Shown here in pieces: positions 47,296-59,675 of a stretch of DNA of 64,000 bases. The stretch's first letter is position 1. Every line of letters starts with the position of its first letter. The notes below the pieces were generated by a model that had not been told where the DNA came from, searched no databases, and saw nothing but the letters and a program-made list of their open reading frames with translations. The stretch lies in contig CM043966.1 in assembly GCA_014529385.2 (NCBI GenBank), positions 141,532,211 through 141,596,210 on the forward strand, read 5' to 3'. The translations under genes and the position numbers were made by a program. This DNA is from Adiantum capillus-veneris (taxonomy: Eukaryota > Streptophyta > Polypodiopsida > Polypodiales > Pteridaceae).

Positions 47296-50200
47296 GCAAG
47301 GAGATGTAGGAGGTGGTAGGTCTTATGAATAATCTCAGTGTACATATGATAGGAAGTGGAAGATGTCAAATCTATGGATATGGTCGTGGCTATGGAAGCA
47401 ATGAGGTATATGCAAGTGGTAGAGGAAGAGGCATGGTTGGAAGAGGGGATATGTTTTAATGCTATAATTGTGGTGAATGGGGTCATAAGAGCCCTTAATG
47501 TGAAAAAAAGAAGAGAATGGGTGGTGGTATGCTTCCTCTTCCTTCATATATTCCTTCTCAAGCTGAAGATTATGGTATTGAGAACAAAGGGAAAGCAAGA
47601 CCAAGTGGATTAATAGCTCAAGAGAAGGGCAAGGCAAAGGTAGTAAGAATAATCTGTTTAAAACGAGGATGATTCAGGAGCTATGGTCATGCATGTAGGT
47701 AAGAGGGTTACAAGAGATCATGAAATCAGTGATACAATTTCCACCCATAAAAGAGGGAAACAAGTTGAAATAGATACGAGTACAAACAAAAAGAAGAGAA
47801 AAACCAGGCAACATTAGAATGCATCCTTTTTTCCTTTGGGAGAAGGGAAATCAATTTGGTGAGTAGAAAGGCTGATGTTACCTTTGGAAAAATCATGGAG
47901 ATGTGTCCTAAGTTAAAGAGGAAATGGAAGTACGTGGTCAACCCAAGGAGCCTACTAGGGGGAGTGTGAGATTCCTATCTTTGAATGAGCTACCTGATAT
48001 ATATCCTACTGTGGATGCATGGCATAAGAGAAAGTGCATTGGAGAGGCTTTTATTGATGGAGGGGGAGTGTGAGAGTTCTATCTTTGAATGATCTACTTG
48101 ATATATGCCTATTGTGGATGCATGACATAAGAGGAACTGCATTGGAGAGGATTTTATTGATGGAGGTGCACAGGTATGCGTTATCACTCAAGCTTGTGTA
48201 TCAAAGTTGGGACTTACCACGGTGAAGAATTTGGGTTTTTGTATAAAGCCTGCAAACGAGTCAAGGGTGAAGTGTTTGAAATTTATAAAGGACTTGGAGA
48301 TGCATTTATATGATGTTAAAGTGATGGACAATTTTCATGTTAGTCCCCCGGGTATTGCTGCATTCCCTCTCATCCTTGGAAGACCATGGTTACAAGCAAC
48401 CAAAGCTATATACATCCTAGGATTGGGGACATGGTACCATCATTATCTACAATAGAAGGGGTGATAAGAAGAGGATTGAAATGGATAGAAAGAAATATTT
48501 GGATGCTAATTTTGATGAGAAAGATGATGAATAAGAGTACTCAAGGGAAGAAGAATACAATGGGGATGATGGTAGTGAGGTGGAAGATAGCAACAATAGT
48601 GTTGTAGATGTTTCTTTCTTGTTTCTTGAAGAGGAGCATGATGAGAAACAAAGATTTATTTTCCTTATAGAGAATGAGGATACCTCTGGTCCTTATGAGA
48701 AAATTAAAGAGTCGATGCAACCCAAGGTTCAACCTAATGTCAAGCAAGAGCTGATTCAAAGCATGCTATCTTTAGATTTGACTAGTCATGAGAAAGGTGA
48801 GTATTTACACATGATATGAAAATTTTCCATTTTATTCATCAATTTTTATGAGGAAATTAAAAAGGCTTCAGAGGAGAGGAAATCCACATTCCAATCAAGA
48901 AAGGAACTCAGCCCGTACGCCAAAAGATAAGGAGAATGAAATAGGTACAACTTAATGCTTTAAAGAAAGAGGTAGACAAGCTTTTCAAAGCAGGTTTTAT
49001 AAGTCCTATGAGTACTACAAAATGGGTGATTTTTGTTGTTGTCACGTCCAAGAAAGTGGAGAATTTATCTTGATTTTAAGCCTCTAAGTGCAACCATGAA
49101 GAGAGATCCATACCCTCTTTCTTTTATAGATGACGCACTTGATTCCATCGGAAGACATGAGAGGTATAATGCATGCAATGGATTCTCTGGATATTTTCAG
49201 CTCACCTTGGCTCTAGAGGATTGCAAGAAGACCACCTTTATCACATCATGGGGATGCTTTTGTTATTGTGTGCTTCCTTTTGGTCTTATGAATGGCTATG
49301 CTTGGTTCCAAAAGTGTGCCAATAAGGTGTTCTCTCCCTTTCTTGGAAAGTTTGTGAAGGATCTTATGGATGAATTTTGTGTTTATAGCTCTAGAAAGGA
49401 TCATTGTCAAAATCTTGGGATTGCATTAAAGCAATATGATGAAAGTGGAGGCCAACTCAGCCCAAAGAAATGTCATCTTGCTCAACCAAGAGTGAAGTTT
49501 TTGGAGAATATGGTCTCTTAGAATGGGATTGAAGAAAATCCTGAAAAAGTGAAGGCTTTGGTGCTCCTCCCATCACATAAAGATACTTACTCTTTTGGAG
49601 TAGAAGGAGCTCTGTGTACATATGCTCAAGCAAAAAAGTAGCTCTAACATATAATCCACTTTTCAAATGATTGGGAAATCCTATTTTGATTTTGAAAGTT
49701 GCATTGTGTTCCTCTTCTCTTGATCTTTCATTCAAGTGTAAACATTTTAAGTTTTCTTGTGGTTTCAAACTACATGTTGTTGGGTGCATTTTTGACACCA
49801 CCCGAGATTTTGTAAATGCACAAAAGAACCTATACAAAGGGGCAAAATGAAGCTACGACCCATGATGGGGGCAAGAGCTTTTGCCAAATTGGGCATTGAC
49901 TTTGCTGGACCCATAACACCTCCTGCATATCAAATAAATACTCAATATATAATTGTGGCCACATACTACCTAACCAAATGGGTTGAAGCCTAAGCGACAC
50001 AAACAAAAAATGAAAAAATGATAGTGTAATTCTTGTATGAAGATGTTTTTGCAAGGTTTGGGCTACCAATCAAGAGAGTGAGCGATAGAGGGACTCACTT
50101 CCTAAATGAGGTGATTGAATTCTTGCTAGATGGTTTTATGAGCACCATATCACCCTCAAGCTAATGGACAAACAAAAAGTAAAAATAGGAACAAAAAGCA

Positions 50201-50770
50201 CAAATAATATACTATGTACGTTGCTAACAAAAATAGTCATTGAGTTAAGAGCAGACTTGGACCAAAAGTAAAATTTGGCATATTGAGTTGCTTACAAAAC
50301 AACAATTGAAACAAACCCTTCTGATATGGTGTTTGGGATTAATGCCATAATCACCAATGGAATTATTGATTCCTATACTTTGAGTAGCCAAGGACTTGAA
50401 GTGGACATGCCATGAACTATCAAAAAAAATAAATGAGCTAGAAAAGCTAGATCAAATATGCTTACAAAATGTCACTGGCATTTACATGCAAAAATGATGC
50501 ATGAAGGAGTTTCATGATCAACATGTGATCAACAAGGAGTTTAAAAAGGGTGATTACGTACTAGTATACACCATAAAATAACAATCCAAAAAGTTGAAAA
50601 AGCAAAGAAATTTCCTATTCGTGATTAGTGACATATCATCCAGTGGTTCCATAAAACTTGCAACATTAGAAATTTAGAGGGAGAAGAAATGCCCAATTGG
50701 ATTAGTGGCTGTAGGTTGAAGAAATAGCATCTACCACTAACCATCAAAATGCTAGAAAAGCTTAACCATG
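47296..50770 (+). pseudogene. Ty3/gypsy element D, decayed gag-pol
   Basis: Plus-strand remains in order: a gag tail with zinc knuckle CYNCGEWGHKSP (47460; the last Cys follows a stop), and a protease with IDGGAQVCVITQA (about 48155) and LILGRPWL. Next are RT from 49033 with YNACNGFSGYFQL and a defective LMDEFC in place of the usual YxDD (about 49366), and then a short gap where RNase H should be. Integrase follows with KLGIDFAGPI and RVSDRGTHF (49880-50100) and a C-terminal part near 50560-50760. Many stops and frameshifts. Gag and protease resemble those of A and B, so D is probably a relative of an autonomous partner of that family. Confidence 0.85.
47961..48168 (+). repeat. 104-bp tandem duplication in gypsy D
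   Basis: GGAGTGTGAGA followed by CTATCTTTGAATGA recurs at 48065 with about ten differences. It duplicates the stretch just before the protease active site. Confidence 0.85.
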
Positions 50771-51099
50771 TAGCATAATGGAAGTGACAATCTCAAGATA
50801 ATCAAGCACAAGCTCAAGAGCAAGAGAAGTTGTAGATTTTAAAGAGTAGTGAATGAAAAAACAATGTCCAATTTTAGCAACTTGCAACACCACCTCCTCT
50901 TACAAAACAATTAAGACAAGCTGGCTTGGAGGTATGGGATATCCACATCTGTATACAACTTGAAAATGGTTGAACTAAGCAAACACTTATTAACACTAGA
51001 GAACGGTCCTCTGCCATGAAGTATTCCACATTCTTGAAGATGTCAAATGTACAATTGATTACAAATCAAGTCACTCTCAAAGTTGAAAAATGAGGGACG
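50771..51099. other. Interval with no clear gene
   Basis: Possibly the 3' coding end of gypsy D. A phrase LRQAGLEVWDIHIC in one plus frame (about 50910) leads toward the next ORF, but stops intervene. Confidence 0.4.
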
Positions 51100-51441
51100 A
51101 TGGTAATTTTAGGTCAAGCAAATGTGTCAATAAACATAGGCTGCCATCATTACCCACATCAATTTCATGTTATAGTAGATAGTGATCTTAACAAGCCAAA
51201 TATCCTAGATGTGTCATGGATGTGCATGTATAAAGCAGTTCCAGTCAACATGGAAACGAAGAACAAAGTAACCAACGAGACAACTAGCTCTAAGCCCATC
51301 CATCTACAAAGCAAAGTACAAGTGGGTACCAAAGAAAACACCAACAATGGAAATCAAGACAATGGTACTCACCAACCAGCCAATCAAGGAATTAACATGC
51401 CATCTTCAAATGATTTTTTTTGGACCATGTTGTTTAGATGA
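51100..51441 (+). CDS. ORF of unknown function downstream of gypsy D
   Basis: A 113-codon frame from ATG 51100 with VILGQANVSINIGCHHYPHQ, VIVDSDLNKPNIL and an Asn/Gln-rich tail. The short beta-rich pattern followed by an ILxVSWM-like phrase resembles the C-terminal half of a retropepsin fold, but no catalytic Asp motif is present. It may be a 3' ORF of element D or a remnant of another element. I do not recognise it. Confidence 0.35.
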   Translation: MVILGQANVSINIGCHHYPHQFHVIVDSDLNKPNILDVSWMCMYKAVPVNMETKNKVTNETTSSKPIHLQSKVQVGTKENTNNGNQDNGTHQPANQGINMPSSNDFFWTMLFR

Positions 51442-52371
<930 letters not shown>

Positions 52372-52665
52372 GTGACCTAGAGTAGAGTTGCTACATTTTT
52401 TCTTGCCATGGACCTTCAGGACCACCACAACTCACTAGATTGGACATGTATGCTCATCTACTAACCCTAACCAATGTATGTGGTCCACAATGCACAAAAA
52501 AACTCGGATCAACTGCATGAATGAAATCAAAGACAAATTGTTAGCAAATTGGCACATGCCTTTAAGGGGGTCAAAAAGAGTCCAAATTCGAAAAGATTTC
52601 ACAAGTAGTGATCTCCCGAAGCATCACAAAATCCAACCATCCCACCAAAGTCAAGATTAGGGGAC

Positions 52666-53878
52666 ATGGATCAGGATCCATGTTCTCCCAGCTCAAAATT
52701 TAAAAAGATTCGTAAGTTTACTTTCCTTTCCACTTCTGTAATCAAAGTGCAAATTTTTTGTCCAATATGGATCACGATCCATGTACCCTACTATGCCACA
52801 TTCATACAAAATGTGACTTGCAAATAGATCACAACATAATGGAATCACCTTGAAAATTTCAGCCAAAATGGAGTCCTTTAGACACAAAACCCCAAAAATT
52901 CTAAGATATCTAATGGTCATTTTGACCCATGTAATGGAAAAATGATACAAACTCCAAAACAGTATGACCAATAGCTTAGGGGACTTGTCAGGAACCTTCT
53001 TCTCAAGTTTGGTGCAAATTGGACCCAGAACATGGATCACAATCCATGTACCATGAAAGGAAATTTAGTAAATTCCTAGTCTATAATGCTTGCAAGAGTA
53101 GATTTCATCAACAAGTAGTCAAGAAATTGGTGCAAAATTAGGTATAGAAGATGTGCAATTTCAGAGTGATAAGTGCAATTGAGGGTTTTTCCAAAAAGAA
53201 AAGGCCTAGAGAGAAAAGTGAACTTTTGGAATGCTTCAAAGTGCAGAAAGAAGTCAAGAAATGCTTTCTAACTAGGAAATTTTCTCAGCTCTTCCAAGAT
53301 GGTCACTTAGACTCTGATATCAATGAAACTTGATAGATAGATAGACTTGGGGTAAAATTCCAATCTCAAGGCATCAGATCAACCAGAATCAACACACACT
53401 AGCCATAGGGACCAATCAAACTAGACTCTGGAAGCCCAATATGGAAAAATTCAACAAAACTAGGCCATAATCTAAGAAATTGGGTAAACCCAGGAAAAAT
53501 AGATCCAAATTTGAAAAGATTCCACTGGTGTGCTAAAATAGGCTATAGAAATATGCCCCCAAAATTTCACCTCCAGATGTGACCAAACATGGATCGCGAT
53601 CCATGTGCCTTTTTCAAACTTCTGGATCAAAATTAAGCCATCAAATTCCAAATGCCTAATAAATTGTAACCATGATGCTGCAAATGATTTGGACATTCAA
53701 ACCCTAGTGAAAGTGCCAAAATTTCCTAAGGCTATGAAAATTTTCCACATTTTGGCTTAATTCCCCAACCAATGAACCAAATCATAAAAGTTTTCAACCA
53801 TAGCATCCCAACAACATGCTAAATCAAATGGTGAAACCTCTTTTCAAAATGTGTTCCAAAATGGGATCATGATCTATG
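52666..53878. repeat. Series of ATGGATC-N2-GATCCAT palindromes
   Basis: ATGGATCAGGATCCAT at 52666, ATGGATCACGATCCAT at 52767, ATGGATCACAATCCAT at 53032, a perfect ATGGATCGCGATCCAT at 53589, and a decayed copy at 53861. Most are followed by GTACC or GTGCC and preceded by a GACC/GTCC-like phrase. Half copies occur at 8695 and 9019. The surrounding AT-rich DNA shows no gene. Confidence 0.85.
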
Positions 53879-54300
53879 TACTTCTGATCAGAAATGACAT
53901 GCAATACTTTTGACCTAGTGCTTGTAGTTGTCCTAGTCACACTGATGGAGCTTGGTCAAATTTGGAACTATTTTGATCAAGTTATGTTCATTTTTTATTT
54001 CATGGTCAAGTTTGTTTTATTTTGAATTTTTGAAAACTTTTGAATTGGTTTTTGGACCCTAAATAACTGACTTTTTGGTAGCAGGATCCCGCAACAAAAG
54101 GTTGAGAAAGTGTGGGAAGCGGCACCATATGAGATTATAGACATCTCCTCCAACTAAAGGGCCCATGTCATGCATGAGGAGCTTAAAAAAATTCTAGCAA
54201 ACATCTTCCAGGAAGTTTCAAGCTGCAGAAAACACCAAAATCAAAGACAATCTTCAGACTACCACTGTTGGGCACAAAATTTCAAAGAGCCCACGAATTG

Positions 54301-54918
54301 ATGAGCTCCATCCAATACAATGGAGAAGCCACCCTTATAGACAAAGGCAGGGCATCAATTAGAGTAAAGATCACTGATGAGTTTACCAACCAAGCTCTCC
54401 ACCTGGCAGCAGTAGGAAACCACAATCCTCTTCATAAGACAAAAGCTATTGAAAATGACAAGGTCTTTGTGAAGCAACAAGGGCACAATCTCACACACAA
54501 GGATCTTATCTACTCCAAAATAGAGTTGCCCCTCAGGTTGATCTCTCAACACCTTAAGGTCCACAAGCCACCAAGATATATAGAGCCAATTCTCCATGTG
54601 GTGGTAATAATGGCCATCGGCTTGGCAGAGAGACAAGTTATAAAGTGTGACCTTGAAAACTACATAGTAGAAAGCCTGGTGGAAGAAAACCTAAAGGGAA
54701 ACAATCGCAACAAAAAATATATGAATGCACATTCAGTGCTCACTTCGATTACCTACCAAGCATTGGGTATGATCGACGAATTTCCAAAAGCTGTCATAGC
54801 TAGATTTACTTCACAGTGCAAAGCATGTAGTGAGGACAATGGGAAGTTCATCCACCACATCGACAAAGAGAACTACAACACATTGAAAAAAAATCGACGT
54901 GTCTATCGATGCAAATAA
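54301..54918 (+). CDS. Hypothetical ORF (about 205 codons), unknown
   Basis: The longest open frame between 51 and 59 kb. It is open from about 54268, with first ATG 54301. The product is mixed and mildly basic: KVFVKQQGHNLTHKDLIYSK in the middle, a segment LHVVVIMAIGLAERQVIKC, and a Cys pair in SQCKACSEDNGKF near the end. No signal peptide, membrane segment or family motif I recognise. Just upstream (54080-54265), a different frame has KVEKVWEAAPYEIIDIS and ELKKILANIFQEV, suggesting a longer gene broken by frameshift. A transposon-derived gene is the likeliest reading. Confidence 0.4.
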   Translation: MSSIQYNGEATLIDKGRASIRVKITDEFTNQALHLAAVGNHNPLHKTKAIENDKVFVKQQGHNLTHKDLIYSKIELPLRLISQHLKVHKPPRYIEPILHVVVIMAIGLAERQVIKCDLENYIVESLVEENLKGNNRNKKYMNAHSVLTSITYQALGMIDEFPKAVIARFTSQCKACSEDNGKFIHHIDKENYNTLKKNRRVYRCK

Positions 54919-55263
54919 ATAGGGTTTAAAATCCAAGGGCACCGATATACATGTCAAAATCGTACCATCAAAATGAGCCTTAGTATTTTAAGCATCGATA
55001 TAGGTGTTTGAATGGACGTTGTAATACCCATCTATAAATACATTGAAAATTCTTGGACTCATACTAATGCCTATACCGATACCTATATCGATGCCCAAAC
55101 CTACAAAAACATTTTGAGCAGAGAGAATTGGCAACTGGTGCTACATGTACTGTAGCACCAAACCCAACCCTCTTTGCTCAAAAGGAAGAGTGCAAAAGCA
55201 ACCACACTCCATCGGTATTTTGGCTGAAAATTGAGCAATACAATTAGTATAGCTCAACATTGT

Positions 55264-55940
55264 AAACATAACCATTACCATAAAAAGATTTTATAACCAT
55301 AAAAAGATTCTAAATTCATAACCATAACAAGATTCACAAATGATAACCATAACAATATTTGCAAACCATAACCATGACAAGATTTCAAAATCGTAACCAT
55401 AATCATAACAAGACTCGCAAATCATAACCATAACAAGATTCCAAAACCATAACCATAACCATAGCCATGACCATAACCATAACCTTAACAAGATTTTCAA
55501 ACCATAATTATAACCATATCAAGATTCTCAAACCATAACCATGACCATAACATGACTCCAAAATCATAACCATAAACATCACAAGATTCCAAAACCATCA
55601 CCAAAGAGGAATTCCATAACCATAACAGGATTCCAAAACCAAAACCATAACCATAACACGATTCCAAAAACATAACCACAATCTTCACAAGATTTCAAAA
55701 CCATAATCATAACCATAACAACATACCAAAACCATAACCAAAGAGCAATTCCATAACCATGACCACAATCAAAACCATAACCATAATCATAACAATGTCC
55801 ATAATCATAATCTAAATCAAAACTAAGTATACATGAACATAACTCAATGAAAACATATTCATGAACTAGAATCATAACCGACATCCAAGTACATGAACCA
55901 AAAGCATAACCATAACTAACTATACATAAACCATACTTGT
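55264..55940. repeat. AACCAT hexanucleotide array with ACAAGATT interruptions
   Basis: About 680 bp of AACCAT/AACCATA units, broken every 20-45 bp by phrases like ACAAGATTCCAAA. Longer segments recur, such as CCAAAGAGGAATTCCATAAC near 55600 and a CCAAAGAGCAATTCC version near 55740, a higher-order pattern. Confidence 0.9.
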
Positions 55941-56189
55941 CAGGGTAATGCCACCCAATCAACAACCTCTCCCTCATCCTAAAGCTGGCACAAGAGAGTT
56001 GGAAATCCATGCTTGTATCCATACTTTTCTTCTTGACAAGTTGAAGGATGCTTCATGGAAATTTCCGGTAAGATAACCACTTAACCATAAGATGAATATT
56101 TTTAAAAAATATGCACATACGCTATTTAAATAGTGTGTGACACTTACAGACTCATGCCAAAGAGTGTCATAGCCTCCACTCCCAAGATG

Positions 56190-57660
56190 TGATGAACCAA
56201 TAGACTCCATGCATACTCTAGATGTATCTCTTGGCTTTTGGAACCTGTCAGGATGGTCCTCTGCCTCTCACATGATCCGTGCCCACTCCTTTGCATCCAA
56301 CCATGCCGTCTTTGGTTGATTATTCTTGTACCTTTCTCTTGCCTTTGATTTTCGATGTGAAATCATTGCAATTGCCATGCTCATGATCCAGACATTAGAG
56401 ACTAGATCGTACTCATCTGGTAGCATGTACTTCCTATGAATAGCCTCAATGATATAAATGTTTCTCTCTAGAGTCTAATCATCACAATGCTCCATCATGG
56501 AGTGCCCAAACTGCACAACATAGAGCTGTCAAGTCTTTTGTCGCATGGCCCCCTATCCATAACAACATGCCCAAACCTAGTCTAGTACACCTTCTTGCTA
56601 AGATCCTGCTCATGTGATCCCCAAGGAGTACATGGTGTGCTAAGTGGTGTACTCTCTACTGATGAAGAGAGAGGTGAATTCTCTCTTAGTGATTTGGACG
56701 CATTAATAGCACCACTACCATAACAACCACCACCAAAAGAACATCGACAAGACCTATGTCACCCCAAGGGGAATGAGAGAGCACAATATCCAGTCTAGCA
56801 TGACCCATCTGTGTAACTAGCACACTCATTGTAGGTGTGGCACCACTTGCTGGTGTAACTTGAACACTTGTCCCAGGAGTCAAAGTAGTTGTATTTGGTC
56901 TAGAAGGACCAAATCTCCAAAAAATTTGAGCATATGCATACTACTCAAGGAAAAATTATGAATAAAACACGGCCATCTACTCAGGGACATGCTAGCTAGA
57001 GTAACAAGAAAACTAAAGCTTGAAGAGTATGGCTCCCGATCATTGGCCATGGCTTCAAAAACTAATTTGAAAACACATATACAATATGTTAATTCACTTA
57101 ACCATAAATGAGGACCTAAAGCAATGCAAATACCTATCAAAAGCATATATAACGAAATAACACTATCTATTCATTGGTGGACAATAATTAAAATTCATTA
57201 ATCATAAGTAAACCATGATAAGAGAGTTCTTAATAAAAATCACTAGTCAATCTCTCATCTTATATGAGAGCTGATACACCAAGGACACCTATCTCGATTT
57301 GAACTTCTACATCTTTGTCATCAAACTCCACTTCTACATCCATTTTTGCATCTATTTTAGTGTCTGATCGCTCATCTCCAAGTTCAAGCATCTACTCACC
57401 AAGAGCACCAACTTCAAGCTCAATTTCCTCATCCACATCATCCATAGTCCATGCACATTAATCATGTGTCTCTTCATCCTCAACCTTCAATCCTTCACAC
57501 ACTTGTTTGCTCCGTGGAGAAACTTGGATGACAAAGAGCAAGTGTGGTTTAGTCAAATCATCTACATCTTCTTCATTCCATAGTGGATCTCTAAAAAACG
57601 CAACATGTTCACAATGCTTTGGATTTACAAATGTATCACGATCATTAGCCCACACCCAAT
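56190..57660 (-). pseudogene. CACTA (En/Spm)-like transposon coding relic
   Basis: On minus from 57655: a stretch with DRDTFVNPKHCEHVAFFRDP and HLLFVIQVSPRSKQV, like the DUF4216 segment of plant CACTA transposases, followed by an Asp/Glu-rich tail. Further on (56480-56160) the frame has NVWIMSMAIAMISHRKSKAR, KNNQPKTAWLDAKEWARIM, a stop, and RVCMESIGSSHLGSGGYDTL. The GSGGY phrase is like the plant transposase family Ptta/En/Spm. A consensus GTAAGT donor follows at about 56142. Terminal inverted repeats were not found. Assignment rests on remembered family patterns. Confidence 0.42.
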
Positions 57661-57904
57661 ATCATGTCACTCCCCTTCCATGATAAGGAAAAAGAGATAA
57701 GGATGTAGATTAGGTTTATTTGAGGACTATAAGTCTATTGAATAGTGGTCAAGGCTTGATAACAAGCAAGCTCAATGTTGATATGTATGACAAATATGGT
57801 GCTTTGGCAATTCTTTGACCAATAAGTATGTCTAATACAATGCTTTTGCATTGACCTGGTTGATATGTAATCAATTGTGGTGCCCTTACAGAAGCACACA
57901 GATA

Positions 57905-58190
57905 TATTGATGAACTCTGATGATCAAAGTGTTTTTTACTGGAAACTGTTGATTACAGGATATGCCCATTATGGCTACGACAAAATTTTTGTGGGCAATG
58001 TAAACCAAATGGAAAGGGAATGCCTTTTGCCAAATGAAATCACCTATAGTTGTAGCTTGAGGGCATGTTGCACTATCAAAGACACTAAAATGGGCAATAA
58101 AATTCGCCATGGTATAGTCAGTTAGGGGTTGCTAAAAATTGGTGGTGCCTTGGTTGATTTGTAAGCCCAATGTGGTGCCCTTTGAGGGCC
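57905..58190 (+). pseudogene. PPR protein fragment (PLS-type), relic
   Basis: The plus frame reads DDQSVFYWKLLITGYAHYGY, a Met-rich linker, then LLPNEITYSCSLRACCTIKD, GNKIRHGIVS-stop-GLLKIGGALVDL-stop-AQCGAL. This fits two consecutive pentatricopeptide repeats of the plant type, whose usual phrases are VSWNALIAGYAQHG, GLSPDEVTYxxxLKAC, GKQIHDEIV and GTALVDMYAKCG. Two in-frame stops and the lack of further repeats make it a fragment. PPR proteins bind organellar RNA; this one is not functional. Confidence 0.72.
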
Positions 58191-58263
58191 ACTCTCCCAA
58201 GAATCCAATTGGCCACCATGACCCCAAGAGAAATGGCCACCCATTGAGCATATTGTGTGTGAA

Positions 58264-58298
58264 GGGGGTGGGTGGGTGGGGGGGGGGGGGGGGGGGGG
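58264..58298. repeat. Poly-G tract with GGGT repeats
   Basis: GGGGGTGGGTGGGT followed by about 20 G. A strong G-quadruplex candidate on the plus strand. Confidence 0.9.
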
Positions 58299-58299
58299 T

Positions 58300-59050
58300 G
58301 GAAATAAAAGAAGTCCATGGCGAGGGGTGCGAGCAAGGGGAGAGAGAAGTTTGTAGTGATCTTTGTGTTGCTTGGATAATGATGAGCAAGAAACAAAAAT
58401 TTCTCCAAAGTTTCATTATGCCCCTGCTCGGTGCCAGCCTTGCAGAATTTGGAGCTCCTCAAAAGCCGCACTTCCAGATCATGACAAGAGGCTATCACCT
58501 GCCTTGTCACAACGACGTGAAAACAAAAAAGGAGAATACCCTAAAAATAGGAGGAGAAGGAAAGATTTTTTCATAAACAAAGAGGAGGTTGAAGCAGGGG
58601 AAAGCGAGGATGAAGGAGTAAGGGGAGGAAGATCTCTTTCCCTATCTCAATAAAGATATCTCTCCTCTCTCGGATTGAGTTCTCTCTCGATGGCCATTGA
58701 AGGACGCAAGAGCAAGGCAGTTGACAACCAAAGAGAATTTTTTAAGACTTCATGTTAGAAAGCAAGGAGCAGAAGAACGACAATAAGAGAGGAGGTTTTG
58801 ACAGAGCTCTTAAGGGAAATTGAAGGAAGGAGAGAGAAAGAAGGAATTTCGTAGACTTCGGGAGGCAATTAAAGCAAGGAGAGAGACATGGAGGAGATCC
58901 CCATCAGCATCATCAACTTAAGCTTTGTTGATCATGTTGATAATTCATGGAGCCATTAACGACCCACTTAATCTTTGTAAAGGGAGCTTAAAATCCTTAG
59001 TTTTCAGTTAATCCAAGTGATGGTGCCATTAATGACCTACCTTGGCTATT
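58300..59050. other. Interval without recognised gene
   Basis: Purine-rich (GGAGAGAGA, AAGGAAGG) sequence with short ORFs only. Confidence 0.5.
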
Positions 59051-59109
59051 GATTAAGTTGTGCTCAAGATTTATTTATGATTATGGTGATTGCCAAAGCT
59101 TCCGTGTTT

Positions 59110-59166
<57 letters not shown>

Positions 59167-59277
59167 CATTCCCCATTTTCTCTCTCTTCTCCCTCCACCT
59201 CCACCCTTCTCTCAAGATTAAGTTGTGCTCAAGATTTATTTATGATTATGGTGATTGCCAAAGCTTCCGTGTTTTCT

Positions 59278-59339
<62 letters not shown>

Positions 59340-59394
59340 CATTCCCCCTTTTCTCTCTCTTCTCCCTCCACCTCCACCCTTCTCTCTCCATCTG

Positions 59395-59455
<61 letters not shown>
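59051..59455. repeat. 165-bp tandem duplication carrying CT microsatellites
   Basis: GATTAAGTTGTGCTCAAGAT at 59051 recurs at 59216, each followed by GCTTCCGTGTTTTCTA, a long CT tract (59114-59162; 59280-59335), then a CCATCCATTCCCC stretch. A third CT tract is at 59396-59455. Confidence 0.95.
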
Positions 59456-59463
<8 letters not shown>

Positions 59464-59675
59464 TTGACCTAGTAGGCAACAATCTAGTCTTTTGATTATA
59501 ACTTCTTCGTCCGAACTCCAATTTGGGTGATCTATAGCCTCAATCGAAGAGCACAACGCCCTCTACACATTGATGTAATTATAGAAATTTTTAGACCTAT
59601 TGAAGGAAGTTTTGTAGCATCATTTCTAAAGTGAACAAGTTCAAGAAATTTGACTCTCATCTCTTATTTTATACA

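Noticed and set aside
55264-55940. Interstitial telomere repeat
   Set aside because: The unit is AACCAT, not CCCTAAA or another known plant telomere variant.
55291-56022. Minus-strand Trp-Leu-rich ORFs
   Set aside because: Generated by the AACCAT array; no protein family.
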